Shown here in pieces: positions 1 to 7,109 of a stretch of DNA of 32,210 bases. Every line of letters begins with the position of its first letter. Within the stretch, counting starts at the first letter, position 1. The stretch comes from Planctomycetota bacterium (GTDB lineage: Bacteria > Planctomycetota > MHYJ01 > WSZJ01): assembly GCA_009773755.1 (NCBI GenBank), contig WSZJ01000025.1, forward strand, positions 1 to 32,210, read 5' to 3'. A program made the position numbers and the translations under genes. The notes under the pieces are model-generated. The model was not told the origin of the DNA and searched no databases. It was given only the letters and a program-made list of their open reading frames with translations.

Positions 1-361
1 CGGACCACGCCAGCAATCCGCCGGCCGCCCAGGCGGCGAGAAGCGGAAGAAGCGCTCGGAGCGCTTCGCGCGCGGGAACAGGCGCCAGCGCGAGCGAGGC
101 GGAAACGAACGGAGCGACCGCGAGCAGGAGAAGCCCGCCCCGGCCCGCAACGGCCAGCGCTTCGTCGCGATACGGTTGCTCGATGCCTTCATGGCGGGCT
201 TCGAGCAGCGGCCACGCGACCAGCATGAAGCACGCCGCTGCGCCGAGCGCCCACGGGAGCAGGTCCCCCGGCGCGCGCCCCTCAGGCGACAAGGGCGCCC
301 AGAAAAAGGCCGCGACCGCGAGCCCTTCCACCAACGCGAACGCCAACAACAGCCGGCTCAT
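1..361 (-). CDS. Hydrophobic membrane protein, 3' part cut by window edge
   Basis: An open frame runs from an ATG at 359-361 leftward off the window without a stop, giving at least 120 residues. The protein starts MSRLLLAFALVEG and is very rich in Leu, Ala and Val, with about four hydrophobic stretches (roughly residues 3-22, 35-52, 75-95 and 100-118) separated by short charged loops, including EARHEGIEQPYRDEA. It is therefore an integral membrane protein. I do not recognise a family. It lies downstream of the FtsQ-like gene on the same strand, separated by a GC hairpin, so it may be a separate unit or the next gene of that operon. The start was chosen because it is the first in-frame ATG; no good Shine-Dalgarno sequence is visible. 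Confidence 0.6.
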   Translation of the reverse strand, partial: MSRLLLAFALVEGLAVAAFFWAPLSPEGRAPGDLLPWALGAAACFMLVAWPLLEARHEGIEQPYRDEALAVAGRGGLLLLAVAPFVSASLALAPVPAREALRALLPLLAAWAAGGLLAWS

Positions 362-380
362 GCGCCTCCGTAAGCAGAAC

Positions 381-401
381 GGGCCGGCATCTCGCCGGCC
401 C
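381..401 (-). terminator. GC hairpin, possible terminator after ftsQ-like gene
   Basis: Perfect 8-bp inverted repeat GGGCCGGC / GCCGGCCC with a 5-nt loop, between the stop of the FtsQ-like gene and the next minus-strand gene. Read on the minus strand it is followed by GTTCTGCTTA, a weak T-rich tail. A similar hairpin with tail GTTCTTTAT occurs at 31823-31841. Terminator role is inferred. Confidence 0.45.
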
Positions 402-432
402 GTCTATTGAACGTTTTTCCAGCAGCGCGGTT

Positions 433-1302
433 CTATCTCCGCATGATCACCACCGGGTCGTCGAACTGCACCTTCACGCGCCCGACGCCCTTGAGGCGCG
501 GCTGGCTCATGAGCACGCCCTTGAGGTTCCGCACCTTTTCTTCCACGGTCAATTCGCCGTATTCGCGCGACGTCGGCGACCGCCCCCACTCGATCGGCAC
601 GCTGTCTTCGGCGTGCAGGACGACCTCGGTCTCGCGCCCGCCGCGCCCGACACGCGACACGTCGATCGAATGCACCGTCATCATCCGGTCCACCCGGTTC
701 TCGACGAGCGCCGAAGCCACTCCGGCCGCCGCGTCGATCCCCGCGTCGATCCACTTCTTCCCGCCTTCAGGCGGCGCCGACTTCACGCCGAGCACGCGGC
801 AGACCGTGAACGTGAACTTCGGCACGTTTACGTACGTACCCGGGATCCGCACCGATTCGCGGTCGACCAGCACGTACTGGCCCTTCATTTCGATCGCGAG
901 AAGCGGCTTCCGCATTTCGACTTTCACGCGAAGCGTGTTCGGGAATTCCTTCTGCACGGTGAGCACGCGAGAGACCCAGGGATTCTGCGCGTAGTGCTCG
1001 GTGACGTGTTTCGTCAGGTCGGCGTCGAAGATCGACATCTTTCCCGTGAGCGGGCTGTTCGTCTTGAACTCGGAGACAAGCCCGTCCCCCGCCCATTCCG
1101 GCCGGTCGGCGACATGCAGGGTCGCCAGGTCGATCGTGTAGTCGTCGCCGCTGGTCAGGTAGGCGTAAACCGAGCGGTGAATCAGCACGAGCATCAGCAC
1201 GCCGAGCACGGCCACGGTGGCCGAGAAGCCGTAGCGGGCGAGGAAAGGCTGCGGTTTCTCGGAAGCGGCAGGTTTCTTTTCGACGGCGGCTTCGGTCGGC
1301 AT
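433..1302 (-). CDS. FtsQ-like POTRA-domain membrane protein
   Basis: 289 residues. A short charged N-terminus (about 1-24) precedes one membrane helix at about 25-42 and a long extracytoplasmic part. The region about 75-155 has the POTRA/FtsQ pattern: a helix, then NPWVSRVLTVQKEFPNTLRVKVEMRKPLLAI, where FtsQ proteins have W-V..A.V.R..P.TL.V.V.E..P.A. This is followed by a conserved-type segment reading YVLVDRESVRI (FtsQ usually has a LVD..G.. motif here). FtsQ links the divisome to peptidoglycan synthesis in the periplasm. The start at 1302 has a strong AGAGGAG Shine-Dalgarno sequence 5-6 nt upstream; the open frame extends further but without support. No other division gene is nearby, so a different POTRA-bearing envelope protein is possible. 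Confidence 0.65.
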   Translation of the reverse strand: MPTEAAVEKKPAASEKPQPFLARYGFSATVAVLGVLMLVLIHRSVYAYLTSGDDYTIDLATLHVADRPEWAGDGLVSEFKTNSPLTGKMSIFDADLTKHVTEHYAQNPWVSRVLTVQKEFPNTLRVKVEMRKPLLAIEMKGQYVLVDRESVRIPGTYVNVPKFTFTVCRVLGVKSAPPEGGKKWIDAGIDAAAGVASALVENRVDRMMTVHSIDVSRVGRGGRETEVVLHAEDSVPIEWGRSPTSREYGELTVEEKVRNLKGVLMSQPRLKGVGRVKVQFDDPVVIMRR

Positions 1303-1418
1303 GGGGGCTCCTCTGCGGGGAATCCGCATTCCGTATATCGGCCGGAAGAGGCGGCCGAGTTGAGGGCCGCGGAAGATGAAGTCGTATTCCCCTCCTCGCA
1401 CCGGATGCCCGAACGGAT

Positions 1419-1424
1419 TAGCAT
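1419..1424 (+). promoter_or_regulatory. Candidate -10 element (TAGCAT) of leaderless glcD-like gene
   Basis: TAGCAT ends 6 nt before the ATG at 1431 and no Shine-Dalgarno sequence lies between them (TCCCCC). The expected transcription start therefore falls at or next to the start codon. No convincing -35 is visible. Confidence 0.4.
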
Positions 1425-1430
1425 TCCCCC

Positions 1431-2831
1431 ATGCATTCCCTCCCCGCCGCGATCGTCGCCCAGCTCCGCGACGCGATCGGCCGCGAAAACCTCATCGTCG
1501 ACCGCGAGCCCCTCGAAAGATACGCGAGCGACGAAACCGAGGACCTCGTCTTCTGGCCCGCCGTCGCGGTGACGCCGACGACGACCGTCCAGGTCAGCGC
1601 CGTCATGAAGATCGCCTCCCAGCACTCCATCCCCGTCACCCCCCGCGGCGCCGGCACCGGGTTGAGCGGCGGAGCGCTTCCCGTTAAGGGCGGCATCGCC
1701 CTCTCGCTCGAAAAAATGAACCGCATCCTCGAAATCGACCGCGCCAACCTCATGGCCGTCGTCGAGCCCGGCGTCATCACCCAGGTCCTTCAGGAAGCCG
1801 TCGAAAAAGAAGGCCTCTTCTACCCCCCCGACCCCGCTTCCCGAGGCAGCTGCATGATGGGCGGCAACGTCGCCGAATGCGCCGGTGGCCCGCGCGCGCT
1901 CAAATACGGCGTCACGAAGGACTGGATTCTCGGGCTGGAAGCGGTGCTCGCCGACGGCACGGTGATCAACACCGGCGGCAAGCTGCTCAAGAACGTGACC
2001 GGCTACAACATCACGCAGCTGCTGGTGGGAAGCGAAGGCACGCTTGCCGTCGTCACGAAGATCATCGTGAAGCTGATCCCGTACCCGCCGTTCCGCAGCA
2101 CGCTCGTCGCCACGTTCGACTCCCTCGAAGGCGCCGCCATCGCGCTCACGAAAATCTTCGAAGCCCGCATCATCCCCTGCGCCACCGAGTTCATGGAGTC
2201 CGCCGCCATCCAGGCCGCCGCGAAAAAACGCGGCAAGCACTTCCCCGGCATGGAAGCCGCCGCCACTCTCCTCATCGAGGTCGACGGCTACGACAAGGAC
2301 CTCGTCCAGAAGGACGGCGAGCGCACCGGCGAAGTCTGTCTCGAGAACAACGCGCTCGACGTCATCGTCGCCGACTCCCCCACGCAGCAGAAAGACATGT
2401 GGGACATGCGCCGCGCGATCGGCGAAGCCGTGAAGGGGCTGTCGATCTACAAGGAGGAGGACACCGTGGTCCCGCGCGCCAACCTCCCCAAACTCATGCG
2501 CGCCCTCGACGACATCAAGAAACGCCACGGCCTCACCACCATCTGCTACGGCCACGCCGGCGACGGCAACATCCACGTCAACATCCTCAAGATGGCGATG
2601 AGCGACAAGGACTGGGAGGAAAAACTCCCGCCCGCCATCCGCGAGATCTTCACCGAGGTCGTGAAACTCGGCGGGACCATCAGCGGCGAGCACGGCATTG
2701 GGTACGTGCAGCGCGAATGGCTGCCGATCGCGATGACGAGGGAGGAGATTGAGCTGATGAGGCGGGTGAAGGCGGCATTTGATCCGAGAGGTCTGCTCAA
2801 TCCAGGAAAGCTGATTCCCGACGAATCCTAG
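1431..2831 (+). CDS. glcD: FAD-binding oxidase, GlcD / D-lactate dehydrogenase type
   Basis: 466 residues, the normal length for GlcD-type flavoproteins. These enzymes oxidise 2-hydroxy acids such as glycolate or D-lactate, passing electrons to partner Fe-S subunits or quinone. The N-terminal PCMH-type FAD domain has the pyrophosphate loop PRGAGTGLSGGA at about 71-82 and MGGNVAECAGG further on, with the adjacent NVTGYNITQLLVGSEGTL motif. The C-terminal cap and FAD-oxidase domain contains CYGHAGDGNIHVN and the signature GEHGIG at 419-424, ending with the typical FDPRGLLNPGKL. No glcE or glcF partner is present in the window, so the true substrate is unknown. It is divergent from the FtsQ-like gene. 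The start has no Shine-Dalgarno sequence but has a -10-like hexamer 6 nt upstream. Symbol given at family level only. Confidence 0.9.
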   Translation: MHSLPAAIVAQLRDAIGRENLIVDREPLERYASDETEDLVFWPAVAVTPTTTVQVSAVMKIASQHSIPVTPRGAGTGLSGGALPVKGGIALSLEKMNRILEIDRANLMAVVEPGVITQVLQEAVEKEGLFYPPDPASRGSCMMGGNVAECAGGPRALKYGVTKDWILGLEAVLADGTVINTGGKLLKNVTGYNITQLLVGSEGTLAVVTKIIVKLIPYPPFRSTLVATFDSLEGAAIALTKIFEARIIPCATEFMESAAIQAAAKKRGKHFPGMEAAATLLIEVDGYDKDLVQKDGERTGEVCLENNALDVIVADSPTQQKDMWDMRRAIGEAVKGLSIYKEEDTVVPRANLPKLMRALDDIKKRHGLTTICYGHAGDGNIHVNILKMAMSDKDWEEKLPPAIREIFTEVVKLGGTISGEHGIGYVQREWLPIAMTREEIELMRRVKAAFDPRGLLNPGKLIPDES

Positions 2832-3118
2832 AAGGAAAGCTGTACGGCCTGTCCTTATTCAAATACTTCTGACCACACGTTCTTTGGATCACCGAAGGCG
2901 GGCTCATCCTGCAGTCTCAACTGTTTCTTGAGCTCAGCCCTGGATGCATCCCGAGATCATTCAGATTGCGCAGTGCCATGGGCGCTCACTGTACCGAAAT
3001 CGATTGATCGAGACCCGCATCCGGCTGTGATCCACGTTCATCTTCGGTTGGAAACTATATGGGAACGCAGAGCTACGGCGCCTGCCCTCGCCTCCTCCTC
3101 CGCCGAGTTTCCGATGAA
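2832..3118. other. Lower-GC spacer with possible gene remnant
   Basis: This stretch is visibly less GC-rich than its neighbours, with runs such as TTATTCAAATACTTCTG. No complete gene is seen. On the minus strand, a short frame ending at a TAA near 2859 reads AELKKQLRLQDEPAFGDP followed by KNVWSEVFE and is closed by a stop about 32 codons upstream, which looks like the C-terminus of a decayed gene. I do not recognise the family. The position next to a toxin-antitoxin pair fits an old insertion. Confidence 0.35.
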
Positions 3119-3553
3119 TCACCGCACCATCGGATTCCTCACCGTCACCCCGGGAAACCGGCTGAAATCGCGATCGGCGCTCCAGAGTTCGCGGGCTCCG
3201 TGCAAGCGGCAGATCGCGGCGACGCGGGCGTCGTGGACGCGGGGGCCGGTGACGCGGCCCGCTTCGAGGATGCGGCGAAGCTCAGTCCAGTAGCCGTCGG
3301 CCTCGCCCAGAAGCGCGAGGCTGGGGGATTCAAGCCAGGCGTCCACTTGCCGGAGCGCGGAGGCCAGAGGCGTGGGGGGCCTGTAGATCCGGGGGTGCGT
3401 GACGATGGCGAGGAACTCGTGGACGCAGGGCCATGGGATCGCCCACGCGGACTTGCCTTCCGCGAGGCCCTTGAGCCGCGTCACCGCCTTGTCATGCCAC
3501 GGCGAGTCCTCGCGGTGCGCGTAGACGAGAAGGTTGCTGTCGACGGCGATCAT
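3119..3553 (-). CDS. PIN-domain ribonuclease toxin, VapC-like
   Basis: 144 residues, typical PIN-domain length. The N-terminus MIAVDSNLLVYAHRED carries the first acidic residue (D5); a conserved Glu follows in CVHEFLAIV (about E46), then D108 in VHDARVAAI and D127/D129 in WSADRDFSRF. These match the metal-binding acidic quartet of VapC-type endoribonucleases, which cleave tRNA or rRNA when freed from the antitoxin. The TRIYRPPTPL-type segment (THPRIYRPPTPL) is usual in this subfamily. Its start overlaps the antitoxin stop by 4 bp (ATGA), so the two are translationally coupled. The target RNA cannot be told from sequence. Confidence 0.85.
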   Translation of the reverse strand: MIAVDSNLLVYAHREDSPWHDKAVTRLKGLAEGKSAWAIPWPCVHEFLAIVTHPRIYRPPTPLASALRQVDAWLESPSLALLGEADGYWTELRRILEAGRVTGPRVHDARVAAICRLHGARELWSADRDFSRFPGVTVRNPMVR

Positions 3554-3795
3554 GCGCCGCGGCCCTTGTAGGCCAAGTCGCGGATGCGTTCCCAGTCGCC
3601 TTCCGCCACTCCCGTCTGGAGCCCCTTCCCGCGGAAGGAGGCTTTCCGAAGCCGGAACGATCGCCCCGGGCGATCGAACTTGAGGGCAAGGCGGAGGGCG
3701 CGCTCGACAACGGCGCGAAGCGTCGTTTTCTCACGGACCGCGGCTCGGCGAGCCTTGTCGAACAGGGCGTCGGTGATATCAATGGTTGTCTTCAT
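3550..3795 (-). CDS. VapB-like antitoxin
   Basis: 81 residues from the ATG at 3793-3795. The N-terminus MKTTIDITDALFDKARRAA followed by VREKTTLRAVVERALRLAL is a ribbon-helix-helix-type DNA-binding module of the VapB family paired with PIN toxins. The C-terminal tail (about 45-81) would wrap the toxin. It overlaps the toxin gene by 4 bp. An in-frame ATG four codons earlier (3805-3807) is possible, but MKTTIDI is the usual start in this family and the upstream ATG lies inside a palindrome directly next to a -10-like TAGAAT. The mRNA is probably nearly leaderless. Confidence 0.75.
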   Translation of the reverse strand: MKTTIDITDALFDKARRAAVREKTTLRAVVERALRLALKFDRPGRSFRLRKASFRGKGLQTGVAEGDWERIRDLAYKGRGA

Positions 3796-3809
3796 ATGGG
3801 CGCCCATAT
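3794..3809. promoter_or_regulatory. 16-bp perfect palindrome, candidate antitoxin operator
   Basis: ATATGGGCGCCCATAT is a perfect palindrome that covers the region between a -10-like TAGAAT (minus strand, 3808-3813) and the antitoxin start codon. A second partial copy, AATATGGGTGATAG, lies just upstream. VapB-type antitoxins autorepress by binding such palindromes, so this is the likely operator; binding is inferred. Confidence 0.6.
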
Positions 3810-3859
3810 TCTATCACCCATATTCCCGTAGAACGCTACAAATCCCGAACCACCCAGGT

Positions 3860-4729
3860 TCACGGCCGAACAACGACGACTCTCATCCCGATGTGATCCG
3901 CTTTCCGTTCCGGCTCGAACCTCTGCCGGAACGCACTGCGATTGGGCCAGCCCGGGTCCGCCCAGGTGCCGCCGCGGCGGGAGCGCGAGTACGTGCCGTC
4001 GTCGTTCTTCGCGGCGGTGGCCTTCGCGTCGTGGAGGTCGGGGTTGACGCCGCCGGGGTAGCGGTCGTGATACCAGTCGCGGCACCACTCGCAGGCGTTG
4101 CCGTGGATGTCGCGGAGGCCCCAGGGATTCGGCGGGTAGCTGCCGGCGCGCGTGGCGCGGTCGAGGGACGGACCGTCTTCCGTCGTGCCGTATGGCGGCC
4201 CCTTGAAGTTCGCCTGCTTGCGGCTGATCGAGTCGCCGAAGGACGTCGCGGTCGTCGTGCCGGCGCGACAGGCGTATTCCCACTGGGCTTCCGTCGGAAG
4301 GCGGAACTCCCAGTTGGCAGGAAGCGCCCCCGACGCGTGCGCGGCGGCGGTCAGCTTCGCGCAGAAGTCCTCGGCCTCGGCGAAGTTCACCCAACCGATG
4401 GGGAAATCGTCTCCTGCGCCGGTCGTATCGCCAGGGAGTTTGTCGAGAAGCCGCTTCCAGTTGCCCTGCGTGACTTCGCATTCGCCGATCCAGAAGCCGC
4501 GGGTGAGCGCGACTTCGGATTGGTGCTCGAAGGGGCGACGCTCGGGCTCTGAAGCCGGGCTGCCCATGACGAATGTTCCCGCAGGGCACCAGCGGAGTTT
4601 CATCCCGGCGACCTCGCGCCCGTCGCCGGCATTCGCGCCGTCGAAGGGATCCGCGGCGTCGAGCGGCGCCGGTGCGGGCTTGTCGGCCTGGCAGCCGGTG
4701 AGGGCAAGCAGCACCACGAATCGCTTCAT
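3860..4729 (-). CDS. SUMF1 / formylglycine-generating-enzyme-like lipoprotein
   Basis: 289 residues. A short lipoprotein signal ends in the lipobox LTGC (Cys at about 13), so the protein should be membrane anchored. The SUMF1 (FGE-sulfatase) domain begins near residue 43 with MKLRWCPAGTFVMGSPASEP and continues through GFWIGECEVTQGNW, PIGWVNFAEAEDFC, RLPTEAQWEYACRAG, NPWGLRDIHGNACEWCRDWY and RRGGTWADPG to HIGMRVVV. These are the standard family blocks. The C-terminal cysteines that bind copper and oxidise sulfatase substrates in true FGE are absent (the segment reads RSAFRQRFEPERKADHIGMR). This makes it a structural or ligand-binding member rather than an active FGE. It overlaps the GNAT gene by ATGA and is translationally coupled to it. 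Confidence 0.85.
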   Translation of the reverse strand: MKRFVVLLALTGCQADKPAPAPLDAADPFDGANAGDGREVAGMKLRWCPAGTFVMGSPASEPERRPFEHQSEVALTRGFWIGECEVTQGNWKRLLDKLPGDTTGAGDDFPIGWVNFAEAEDFCAKLTAAAHASGALPANWEFRLPTEAQWEYACRAGTTTATSFGDSISRKQANFKGPPYGTTEDGPSLDRATRAGSYPPNPWGLRDIHGNACEWCRDWYHDRYPGGVNPDLHDAKATAAKNDDGTYSRSRRGGTWADPGWPNRSAFRQRFEPERKADHIGMRVVVVRP

Positions 4730-5187
4730 GCGAGCGGAAACTCCATCTCCCAGGTTCTCTTCCAGCCGAGCCGCTCATAGACGCCGCGGCCTTTTACAGA
4801 CGCGTGCAGCAGCATCTTCGTTAACCCGGTTTTTCTGCTCCACGCCGTCGCCGCCTTCACGATCTTCGTCGCGAGCCCCTTCCCGCGGAATTCCGGCTCG
4901 GTGTACATCGAGAGCAGGTAGGGCGCCATCGGGGCGCGGCGCGGTCCGGGCTGCTGCTGGCGGAGCCAGATCGCGCCGCCGGCGGCGACGCGGCCGCCCG
5001 GGGCGATCGCGAGCCAGGCTTTGAAGCGGCCGGAGCGCATGCGGGCTCGGGCCCAAGTTGCGTAGGCGCGGTCGGCGGCGGCGAGGGCCTTTTCGTCGTC
5101 GCAGCCCATGTCGCGGAACATGCCGTCGCGGTGGCGGCGGAGGTGCTTGAGGTCGCGCGGGGTGGCTCGGCGGATCACGAAGCTCAT
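4726..5187 (-). CDS. GNAT-family N-acetyltransferase
   Basis: 153 residues, normal for a single GNAT domain. The start MSFVIRRATPRDLKHLRRHR is the usual beta1-alpha1 of the fold. Motif A, which binds the pyrophosphate of acetyl-CoA, is seen as LLSMYTEPEFRGKGLATKIV (R/Q-x-x-G-x-G/A as RGKGLA). A C-terminal GVYERLGWKRTWEMEF matches the usual Y..LGF/W motif B. The substrate cannot be predicted. It is the first gene before the SUMF1 lipoprotein and is separated from the cupin gene upstream by 43 bp on the same strand. Confidence 0.85.
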   Translation of the reverse strand: MSFVIRRATPRDLKHLRRHRDGMFRDMGCDDEKALAAADRAYATWARARMRSGRFKAWLAIAPGGRVAAGGAIWLRQQQPGPRRAPMAPYLLSMYTEPEFRGKGLATKIVKAATAWSRKTGLTKMLLHASVKGRGVYERLGWKRTWEMEFPLA

Positions 5188-5230
5188 CGAAGCGGGGCCT
5201 GATTGACGGTGAGCCGTGAAGTAGAGCGCA

Positions 5231-5566
5231 TCAGATTCTCTTGAAGCGCGGATGCGGCGCCATGACGACCAGCAGCGCGAGCCGCGACTTCCCCGTGTTC
5301 GTCACGCCATGGGGCTCCCCTGCGGCGGCATGGACGACGATGCCGGGGCCGAGGACGCGCGACTCCTTCCCGACTTCGAACAGGCCTTCGCCCTCGAGCA
5401 CGTAGTACACCTTGTCCGCGTCGCCGTGGACGTGGGATTTCTGGGACTGGCCCGGCTCGAGACCGTAGAGGTCGCAGAACATGCGGTCGGTTTCGAACAG
5501 GTTGGACTTCGCCATCTTCTCGGCCGCGAACTTCATCTCGTCGCCCACGTGTTTCCACCACGCCAT
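5231..5566 (-). CDS. Small single-domain cupin protein
   Basis: 111 residues. Cupin motif 1 is seen as GQSQKSHVHGDADKVYYVLEGEG, with the metal-ligand His-x-His and Glu, and motif 2 as PGIVVHAAAGEPHGVTNTG, with a further His. The fold is a small beta-barrel that binds a metal and, in different members, senses or modifies small molecules. The exact function is unknown. The start at 5566 is chosen because AGGAGAACGAGGCG gives a good Shine-Dalgarno sequence, and the reading frame upstream has no family similarity. The downstream end lies 43 bp before the GNAT start. Confidence 0.8.
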   Translation of the reverse strand: MAWWKHVGDEMKFAAEKMAKSNLFETDRMFCDLYGLEPGQSQKSHVHGDADKVYYVLEGEGLFEVGKESRVLGPGIVVHAAAGEPHGVTNTGKSRLALLVVMAPHPRFKRI

Positions 5567-5601
5567 CGCCTCGTTCTCCTTTTTCACTCGCCGCTCGCCG
5601 C

Positions 5602-5910
5602 TCAAACTTCGAGCAGAATGTCCTCGCCTTGCACGACAACGGGATACGTCCGCACGCTCGCCTCCGCCTGCCCGCTCGTGCACTTTCCCGTCGCCAGGTC
5701 GAAGTGCCACGCATGGCCGGGGCAGACGACGCGGCCTTGGGCCGTGACCTGTCCTTTATGCAGCGCGTCTCCCATGTGGGGGCAGAGGTTCTTGATCGCG
5801 AAGAGCTGTCCGCCGTGGTTGTAGAGCCCGACTTCCCTCGCCTCGACGTACACGCGGAGCGCGCTTCCAGGCGGGACCTGCTCGACGGTCGCGACTTTCA
5901 CGAGCGGCAT
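5602..5910 (-). CDS. Rieske [2Fe-2S] ferredoxin, NirD/dioxygenase-ferredoxin type
   Basis: 102 residues, the size of soluble Rieske ferredoxins. Cluster ligands are visible as C43-P-H45 (CPHMGDAL) and C63-P-G-H66 (CPGHAWHF), matching CxH...CxxH. The C-terminus TYPVVVQGEDILLEV is the usual final strand pair. It would carry single electrons to an oxygenase or reductase; no such partner is in the window. It is followed by the cupin gene 35 bp downstream. The start has no Shine-Dalgarno sequence but has a -10-like TAGAGT 6 nt upstream. Confidence 0.9.
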   Translation of the reverse strand: MPLVKVATVEQVPPGSALRVYVEAREVGLYNHGGQLFAIKNLCPHMGDALHKGQVTAQGRVVCPGHAWHFDLATGKCTSGQAEASVRTYPVVVQGEDILLEV

Positions 5911-5916
5911 GCGCGC

Positions 5917-5922
5917 ACTCTA
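5917..5922 (-). promoter_or_regulatory. Candidate -10 element (TAGAGT) of leaderless Rieske gene
   Basis: On the minus strand TAGAGT is followed by six bases (GCGCGC) and the ATG at 5910, the same spacing as at glcD, rnpA and the MBL gene. No Shine-Dalgarno sequence is present. Confidence 0.4.
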
Positions 5923-6077
5923 GCACGCGTGAAACTTCGTGAAACCTCGCCGTGTGCGGGACCGTCCGCCGAAAGTGCAGGAATTCGCGTGGAGCGCGCG
6001 TGAAATCGGACGCCCGGGCGTCGCGGACGGCCTCGCGATTGCAATTCAACCGGGCACACACTCAACCGGAGGCGCCG

Positions 6078-7046
6078 ATGACCGAACGCCGTGCAAGAAT
6101 GCGCTACGATGCGCCCGTGCCCGACGCCCACGCCGACCCTGCTTCCGAAACCCGACTCAAGGGGCGTCCGACTCGAGGACATGACCGTGCGCACTCGGGA
6201 TGTCTGGTCGTCTTCAGCCTTCCGTTCGTCGCGGCGGGTGTCGCGATTTCGGGGGCCGGGTTGGGGTTCTGGCCGCTGAAAAGCAAAGCGGACGCGCCGA
6301 TGTGGGTCGTCACGTCCGGCGGCGCCATCTTTGCCGTGGCGGGCCTTCTTGTCCTCTGGCGCGGAATCTGGCAGATGTGGGATTCGGCCCGGCGACGGAC
6401 GATCCTCCGGACTCGTCCCGGCGAGCCCTGGCTCGCCGATCACACGTGGAGCGCCCGTTGCGCGACCGACGGAAACGTCGCCCAGTGCGTGGGGGCCTTC
6501 TGCGGCGCCGCGTTCCTCTTCGTGTTCCTCCTCCCGTTCAACTGGTGGGCCTTCTTCTCCCGCGAGGGGAACTTCTTCGTGATCGGCATCGTCGGGATCT
6601 TCGACGCGTGCAATCTCCTCGCCTTTGGCATGGGCCTGTACTACGTCGCCCGCCTGTGGAAATTCGGAGCCGCGACGCTCGTCTTCCACCGATTTCCCTT
6701 CTTCCTCGGCGATACGATGGAAGCGACCTTTCGGACTTCCGCGGACGTGCGTTCGCTGAAGCGCCTCGTCTTTACGCTTCGATGCCTGCGCGAGCAGGTG
6801 GACGCGGAAGCGAAAGGATCCGGGCTGAACCTCGCGGTGTTCGAGATCTGGAAGGAGGAGCGAACTGTCGAGCCGCCGACGCGCGAGATCCCGGTGTCGT
6901 TCCGGCTGCCGTCGGAAGCGCACTATTCGACCGAGTTACAGATTGTGACGCCGCGGTATTGGGAGCTGGAAGTGACGGGCGAGGCGCCTGGAGTGGACTT
7001 CGGCGCGAAGTTCCTCGTGCCGGTGTACGTCAATCCGCGGCCGTAA
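6078..7046 (+). CDS. Four-helix membrane protein of unknown function
   Basis: 322 residues from the ATG at 6078, which has a GGAGG Shine-Dalgarno sequence 5-6 nt upstream; the open frame extends 42 codons further upstream but without support. A polar N-terminus (1-40) precedes four hydrophobic segments at about 41-63, 76-98, 137-160 and 166-192. The hydrophilic C-terminal domain (about 195-322) contains a long charged helix (LKRLVFTLRCLREQVDAEAKG) and a beta-rich end (IPVSFRLP...YWELEVTGEAPGVDF...VPVYV). The arrangement resembles DUF3592-like membrane proteins, but I cannot assign it. It converges on the alpha-2-macroglobulin gene through a shared terminator. Confidence 0.7.
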   Translation: MTERRARMRYDAPVPDAHADPASETRLKGRPTRGHDRAHSGCLVVFSLPFVAAGVAISGAGLGFWPLKSKADAPMWVVTSGGAIFAVAGLLVLWRGIWQMWDSARRRTILRTRPGEPWLADHTWSARCATDGNVAQCVGAFCGAAFLFVFLLPFNWWAFFSREGNFFVIGIVGIFDACNLLAFGMGLYYVARLWKFGAATLVFHRFPFFLGDTMEATFRTSADVRSLKRLVFTLRCLREQVDAEAKGSGLNLAVFEIWKEERTVEPPTREIPVSFRLPSEAHYSTELQIVTPRYWELEVTGEAPGVDFGAKFLVPVYVNPRP

Positions 7047-7054
7047 GGGGAGAA

Positions 7055-7091
7055 AACAAGACGACCGCGGTTTCCCGCGGTCGTCCTTGTT
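7055..7091. terminator. Bidirectional intrinsic terminator between convergent genes
   Basis: Arms AACAA+GACGACCGCGG and CCGCGGTCGTC+TTGTT pair over 16 bp with one bulged C and a TTTC loop. Minus-strand reading gives a TTGTTTTCT tail, plus-strand reading a CTTGTTG tail. It sits between the stops of two convergent genes. Confidence 0.75.
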
Positions 7092-7109
7092 GAACTGCTC
7101 GCTGAAGGT

